From: Candidatus Sumerlaeota bacterium
Lineage (GTDB): Bacteria > Sumerlaeota > Sumerlaeia > JADFCT01
Reading direction: 5' to 3'
Assembly: GCA_017161665.1 (NCBI GenBank)
Contig: JADFCT010000101.1
Location: forward strand, 1-10,438
Length of the DNA stretch: 10,438 nucleotides
The notes beneath the pieces were generated by a model. It did not search any database and was not told where the DNA came from. It saw only the letters and a program-made list of their open reading frames with translations. Shown here one piece after another: positions 7,370-10,438 of the stretch; within the stretch, counting starts at the first letter, position 1; the number at the start of each line of letters is the position of its first letter. The position numbers and the translations under genes are program-made.

Positions 7370-7426
7370 GCAGGCGTCACGCCTGCATGGTCGCCGGACG
7401 GGTTCCATGGCCAGGATGCCCATGGA
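7370..7426 (+). repeat. 'gcaggcg' hairpin repeat, copy 1
   Basis: The element begins with a perfect 7-bp stem and 3-base loop (GCAGGCG-TCA-CGCCTGC, 7370-7386). A variable stretch, TTCCATGG and a short ATG-containing tail follow. A diverged copy with the same order lies at 8071-8130. It is non-coding and dispersed, sitting between the operon promoter and repeat copy B. Confidence 0.6.
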
Positions 7427-7440
7427 TTTTTCCCGAGCAG

Positions 7441-7579
7441 GCCGTCGGCGCCGTCACGCTTTTTGCGCGCTGCGCGGCAAAAAGCGCGCCGTCGCCTCGT
7501 TTGCTCACGCTCTGACCCGGGGCTCCGCACCCTATCGGTCGCTCCACCCTGGGCTGTTATAGGTTCCGCCTTCGGGGCT
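7441..7579 (-). repeat. Dispersed repeat, copy B (inverted relative to copy A)
   Basis: Its reverse complement aligns over the full length with positions 1-140. Both begin agccccgaagg and end in the same 31-base block. The internal stem cgctttttgc / gcaaaaagcg is conserved exactly (7457-7466 with 7477-7486), while its loop differs slightly. The two copies face each other across the four-gene block. No target-site duplication or transposase is evident. Confidence 0.82.
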
Positions 7580-7624
7580 TGGCGGATGTTTGGCTTCTGG
7601 GGCGCCGGCCTGATAAGACAGCGG

Positions 7625-7733
7625 CGCCGCGCCCAAGGGTTCTTTGCGTCATTGCGTCTTCGCGACGTGGCGTTTGAAAAAAAGTCATCGCGCCGCGCCC
7701 CGGCTTGCTTTGCGTCATTGCGCCTTGGCGTTT
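7625..7733 (+). repeat. Direct repeat pair around ctttgcgtcattgcg
   Basis: Two units, 7625-7675 and 7691-7733, share cgccgcgccc, then an exact 15-mer ctttgcgtcattgcg (7642-7656 and 7708-7722), then ggcgttt. The second unit lacks about 8 bases between these last two blocks. It resembles the ctttgcgtc-type repeats found in spacers of many environmental genomes. Confidence 0.65.
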
Positions 7734-7742
7734 CGCGCAACC

Positions 7743-7779
7743 ATCTTCTTTTCCTTCTATGCTTCATGGTTCAAAAAAA
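7743..7779 (-). repeat. Short T-run/accatgaag repeat, upstream inverted copy
   Basis: Read on the minus strand it is a 7-T run, then gaaccatgaagcatagaagg and an A/G-rich tail. It matches, in opposite orientation, the element directly after the last gene (10300-10338). The two copies therefore bracket the GH141-like gene as an inverted pair. Similarity is short and partly low-complexity. Confidence 0.5.
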
Positions 7780-7914
7780 GAGATGCCTGTAGTCATGCGG
7801 TTACATAATTTGATAAATGCTTTAGCCGTTTTGTCTCCAATTCGCAAACCATCGGAACCGGCGGCTGAAGCCCTCCGTCGAGAAGCCGCGCTAAAGCGCG
7901 CTGAAAAAGCGATC

Positions 7915-7954
7915 CGGATTCTGGACAAGCGCGACGGATTCTGGACAGGCGCGA
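7915..7954 (+). repeat. 20-bp tandem duplication
   Basis: The unit cggattctggacaagcgcga (7915-7934) is immediately repeated at 7935-7954 with a single change (a to g at the 14th base). It is non-coding, with two copies only. Confidence 0.85.
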
Positions 7955-7985
7955 GATGGGTCCGGGCAGGACAGCCACTTTTGCG

Positions 7986-8013
7986 TTGCGCCGCGTCCTT
8001 TGGAAGATACTAT
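7986..8013 (+). promoter_or_regulatory. Weak candidate promoter for the GH141-like gene
   Basis: TTGCGC (7986-7991) and TACTAT (8008-8013) have a 16-bp spacer. The -10 context (ATACTATGG) matches the corrinoid gene promoter, but the -35 is poor. It would give a leader of about 140 nt that includes the 'gcaggcg' hairpin. It is the best candidate I found, not a firm call. Confidence 0.25.
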
Positions 8014-8070
8014 GGACAAGGCGCGCTTTGCGGCACAGGCCTTTTTTGTTGCAAGGGTGGCTTTTGCCGG

Positions 8071-8130
8071 GCAGGCGTCTTACCTGCGCGATTGTCGGAT
8101 GTTTCCATGGGCGATACGCCTATGCGACTG
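8071..8130 (+). repeat. 'gcaggcg' hairpin repeat, copy 2
   Basis: It has the same order of parts as 7370-7426: GCAGGCGTC, then CCTGC (stem 8071-8075 with 8083-8087), a gap, then TTCCATGG (8103-8110) and an ATG-containing tail. The stem is shorter here because the 3' arm has diverged. It ends about 30 bp before the start codon of the next gene, so it would be within that gene's leader. Confidence 0.55.
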
Positions 8131-8160
8131 CCCTACTCTTTTTAATGGAGGTTTTGGAAA

Positions 8161-10299
8161 ATGACTCGTTCGCGTGTTGCCTTGAATGGGCTTTTTATTT
8201 GCCTGTCGTGGATTATTCTTTCGTGGATGACCATCTCCTTCGCGAATGCGGCGGAGACGCTGGAGTTTCATGTATCGCCCAAAGGCGCCGATGGGTTCCC
8301 CGGCACGGCGGACAATCCCTTCGCCACCATCGAGCGGGCGCAGCAGGCCGTTCGTCAAGCCCTGGCCGAGGGTTATGACGGACCGGGGATCGTTGTGATG
8401 ATCGCGCCGGGCGACTACTTCCTCGACAAACCGCTGATCTTTACGCCAGCCGATTCGGGCAATCGCCGAACGGTGATTCAATATCGCCCCAAGCCGTCCA
8501 CTGGCGGATCGGTGCGAATCAGTGGCGGACGGCGTCTGACGGGATTCCAGAAAAATGAGGCGGGCCATTGGGTCCTGAAGATCCCCGAAGTGGCCGCGGG
8601 CGAATGGAATTTCTCGCAACTCTTTGTCAACGGCCAGCGACGCGCGCGTCCCCGATGGCCCAAGACCGGCGCCTTCCACATCGTCCAGGACGATCCCCCC
8701 AAGGAGGGCAAGGAAGGTTCCGATCACAACCGGCTGTATTTCGACGGCGACGACCTGCGCGCCGATTGGGCGAATCTGGAGGATATTGAACTGATTGTCT
8801 TCCACACCTGGACGGCCTCGCGGATGCGCATGGATCGCGTGGACGAGAAGGAGAACATCGCCTGGCTCACCGCCACGGCGGGGCGGGATCAGTGGTGGTC
8901 GGGTCTGCGCAAGGGGCGGCGCTATTTCCTCGAAAACGTGCGCGAGGCCCTGAGCGAGCCGGGGGAATGGTATCTGGACAAAACAACCGGTGAACTGACC
9001 TATATCCCCATGGACGGCGAAAACCTGGCGACGGCCGAGGTGATCGCCCCGCGCCTGTCCCACCTGCTCAAAATCGAAGCGGACGTGACCAAAGGCGAAT
9101 CAGTGGAATCGCTGGAGTTTTATGGATTGAATTTCGCCCACACCAACTATGTCCTGCCCAAAGAAGGTTACAGCGTGGCTCAGGCCGAAGTGACGCTGGA
9201 CGGGGCGATTCGCGCTGACGGCGCCCGGCGGGTGGTCTTCGATCGATGCTCCGTGGCTCATGTGGCCCAGTATGCCATCCAATTCAACACAGGCTGTGAA
9301 GAAAACCGCGTCGTCCATTGCGATCTGTACGACCTGGGCGGCGGCGGCGTTCAGATTGGCGCCAAGGTGGGCGGCGGTTGGTTCTCTCACCTGCCCTATG
9401 GCGACAAGCCCCTGACTGAAGCCGTCAAGGGCGGGCATAACACCGTCGAAAACTGCACCATCGCCTATGGGGGCCGCATCTTTTCGGCCGCCGTGGGCGT
9501 CTGGATCGGCTGGTCCTCCTATAACCGCGTGGCCCACTGTGACATTTACGACTTCTTCTATACGGGCATTTCGCCCGGGTGGTCGTGGGGCTATCAACGC
9601 ACGCTCTCCCATCACAACACGATGGAATACAATCACATCCATACCCTGGGCCAACGTGTGTTGAGCGATATGGGCGGCATCTACATGCTGGGCGACTCAC
9701 CGGGAACGGTGGTCCGGGGCAACCGGATCCACGACGTCTATTCCTATGACTACGGCGGATGGGGCATTTATACGGATGAAGGCTCCACCCATATTTTGAT
9801 CGAACGCAATCTGGCCTATAACGTCAAGGACGGCGGCTTCCATCAGCATTATGGCAAGGAGAATTTCCTCATCGACAATATCTTCGCCTTTTCCGACGAG
9901 GCGCAGATCAAGCGCACGCGCCATGAGGAGCATGTGTCTTTTTCGTTCATTCGCAATATCGTTTACTGGAATTCCAAGGCGCCCCTCATGGGTGGCTCGC
10001 TGGACAAAGACAACGCGGACTTCGACTATAACATTTATTGGAACGCTTCGGGCGAACCGTTTGACTTTCAGGGCAAGTCGTTCGAGGACTGGCGGGCCAT
10101 GGGACGCGATGTCCACGGGATGATTGCCGATCCGATGTTTGTCGATCCCGGGGCCGGCGATTTCACGCTCAAGGCCGGGTCGCCCGCCGAGGCCATCGGC
10201 TTCCGTCCCTTCGAAGACCAGGCCGGGCGCAAGACACGGAGCAGAATCAAACCCGACATGACGCGCCCGGCGACGGCCTTTTATCGCATGACGCCCTAA
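8161..10299 (+). CDS. Secreted parallel beta-helix protein, GH141-like (putative glycoside hydrolase)
   Basis: The product is 712 aa. Residues 1-30 are a Sec signal peptide ending FANA-AE. Residues 35-100 (FHVSPKGADG-x-PGTADNPFATIERAQQAVR, then APGDYFLDKPLIFTPADSG) are the typical start of this large beta-helix family. SGGRRLTGF (121-129) and SQLFVNGQRRAR (152-163) follow. The right-handed helix covers about 315-600 with successive N/C-x-I/L coils. Strongly conserved-looking segments are AVGVWIGWSSYN (444-455), GISPGWSWGYQR (469-480), DMGGIYMLGDSPGT (503-516), YGGWGIYTDEGSTH (531-544) and GFHQHYG (559-565). D503, D539 and E540 are candidates for catalytic acids, but I cannot fix them. GH141 includes alpha-L-fucosidase and xylanase activities, so the substrate is open. 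The length fits the family core. The start is supported by GGAGG 9 nt upstream. It is monocistronic here, with no regulator or transporter beside it. Confidence 0.88.
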   Translation: MTRSRVALNGLFICLSWIILSWMTISFANAAETLEFHVSPKGADGFPGTADNPFATIERAQQAVRQALAEGYDGPGIVVMIAPGDYFLDKPLIFTPADSGNRRTVIQYRPKPSTGGSVRISGGRRLTGFQKNEAGHWVLKIPEVAAGEWNFSQLFVNGQRRARPRWPKTGAFHIVQDDPPKEGKEGSDHNRLYFDGDDLRADWANLEDIELIVFHTWTASRMRMDRVDEKENIAWLTATAGRDQWWSGLRKGRRYFLENVREALSEPGEWYLDKTTGELTYIPMDGENLATAEVIAPRLSHLLKIEADVTKGESVESLEFYGLNFAHTNYVLPKEGYSVAQAEVTLDGAIRADGARRVVFDRCSVAHVAQYAIQFNTGCEENRVVHCDLYDLGGGGVQIGAKVGGGWFSHLPYGDKPLTEAVKGGHNTVENCTIAYGGRIFSAAVGVWIGWSSYNRVAHCDIYDFFYTGISPGWSWGYQRTLSHHNTMEYNHIHTLGQRVLSDMGGIYMLGDSPGTVVRGNRIHDVYSYDYGGWGIYTDEGSTHILIERNLAYNVKDGGFHQHYGKENFLIDNIFAFSDEAQIKRTRHEEHVSFSFIRNIVYWNSKAPLMGGSLDKDNADFDYNIYWNASGEPFDFQGKSFEDWRAMGRDVHGMIADPMFVDPGAGDFTLKAGSPAEAIGFRPFEDQAGRKTRSRIKPDMTRPATAFYRMTP

Positions 10300-10338
10300 T
10301 TTTTTTTTTTACCATGAAGGAAAGAAGGGCAAGAAGGA
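10300..10338 (+). repeat. T-run/accatgaag repeat after the GH141-like gene
   Basis: An 11-T run (10300-10310) begins right at the stop codon, followed by accatgaaggaaagaaggg and an A/G-rich tail. It is an inverted partner of 7743-7779. The T-run could aid termination, but only a weak GGCG/CGCC stem precedes it, so I do not call a separate terminator. Confidence 0.5.
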
Positions 10339-10438
10339 ACCAAATAATTCCCCTTTGGGGACCCTGTCGTTCAACTTCTGGTAGGGGTGTCACATTACAG
10401 CCCAGCAGTTGTGTCAATATCTACCGGGGCTTCTGGGG
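10339..10438. other. Window end: small hairpins, possible further repeat element
   Basis: A perfect 5-bp stem with TTT loop lies at 10349-10361 (TCCCC/GGGGA). Further on, GGTAG (10380-10384) pairs with CTACC (10421-10425) around a loop with two GTGTCA copies. The end, ccggggctt near 10424-10432, recalls the agcccc terminus of repeat copies A and B in copy B's orientation, but the rest differs. It may be another repeat cut by the window edge. I see no gene. Confidence 0.35.

Larger units (their letters stand above)
7580..8160. other. Repeat-rich non-coding spacer
   Basis: This stretch lies between repeat copy B and the GH141-like gene. Open frames across it (for example 7295-7792 and 7705-8145, plus) run through repeats, have no good Shine-Dalgarno site and give low-complexity Arg/Ala/Ser-rich translations, so I call no gene. 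It holds the 7625-7733 direct repeats, the 7743-7779 inverted copy of the downstream element, a 6-bp stem hairpin with 2-base loop (7887-7900), a 20-bp tandem duplication (7915-7954) and the second 'gcaggcg' element (8071-8130). Confidence 0.65.

Noticed and set aside
1..7579. Composite transposon or integron
   Set aside because: There is no transposase, integrase or target-site duplication inside or next to the repeat copies, so the inverted pair alone does not support a named mobile element.
7625..7733. CRISPR-like array
   Set aside because: There are only two units, with unequal lengths and an indel inside the unit, and no cas genes. It is a dispersed direct repeat.
7295..7792. Plus-strand and minus-strand open frames of 155-165 aa in the 7.3-7.8 kb spacer
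   Set aside because: They run through repeat copy B and other repeats, lack ribosome binding sites and have repeat-derived composition.
7705..8145. A 146-aa plus-strand open frame before the GH141-like gene
   Set aside because: Its C-terminal third is translated from the 'gcaggcg' repeat, its middle covers the 20-bp tandem duplication, and no Shine-Dalgarno precedes a plausible start.
8080..9063. A 327-aa minus-strand open frame opposite the GH141-like gene
   Set aside because: It has no domain, signal or Shine-Dalgarno support, and the plus strand carries conserved beta-helix motifs across the same region.

Overview
The window is GC-rich bacterial DNA (about 60% by eye) with five convincing protein genes, long repeat-bearing spacers and no tRNA, rRNA, transposase or CRISPR array that I can see. 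Four of the five proteins carry export signals: two right-handed parallel beta-helix proteins, a HEAT-repeat lipoprotein ending in a discoidin (F5/8 type C) domain, and a duplicated secreted protein of unknown family. This repertoire, the choice-of-anchor-Q-like motif, the orphan corrinoid protein and the many short dispersed repeats suggest an environmental bacterium of the Planctomycetota/Lentisphaerota/Hydrogenedentota type. That assignment is inference, and I cannot fix the phylum from this window.

Layout, left to right. Positions 1-140 hold copy A of a roughly 140-bp dispersed repeat. A strong terminator (183-212) follows, then a minus-strand gene for a secreted 637-aa protein (242-2155). 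A 452-bp divergent spacer (2156-2607) carries a good sigma70-type promoter in each direction. On the plus strand comes a 222-aa corrinoid (vitamin B12) binding protein (2608-3276). A long hairpin of 'acaggatt'-type units (3303-3388) separates it from a convergent minus-strand pair. That pair is transcribed from a promoter at 7299-7328: first the HEAT/discoidin lipoprotein (4671-7178), then, 11 bp later, a secreted beta-helix protein (3397-4659). The 7.3-8.16 kb spacer is packed with short repeats from at least four families, including copy B of the 140-bp repeat in inverted orientation. The last gene (8161-10299, plus) encodes a secreted 712-aa beta-helix protein that resembles glycoside hydrolase family GH141. 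It is followed by an 11-T run and more repeat-like sequence.

How the genes may work together: the lipoprotein (surface carbohydrate binding and scaffolding) and the beta-helix protein look co-transcribed. With the GH141-like enzyme they suggest a cell-envelope function in binding or cleaving complex polysaccharide. The corrinoid protein is cytoplasmic and would carry methyl groups for a methyltransferase that is not encoded here. No known defence, conjugation or phage system is visible. The least explained items are the unknown duplicated secreted protein and the way inverted repeat copies bracket blocks of genes.
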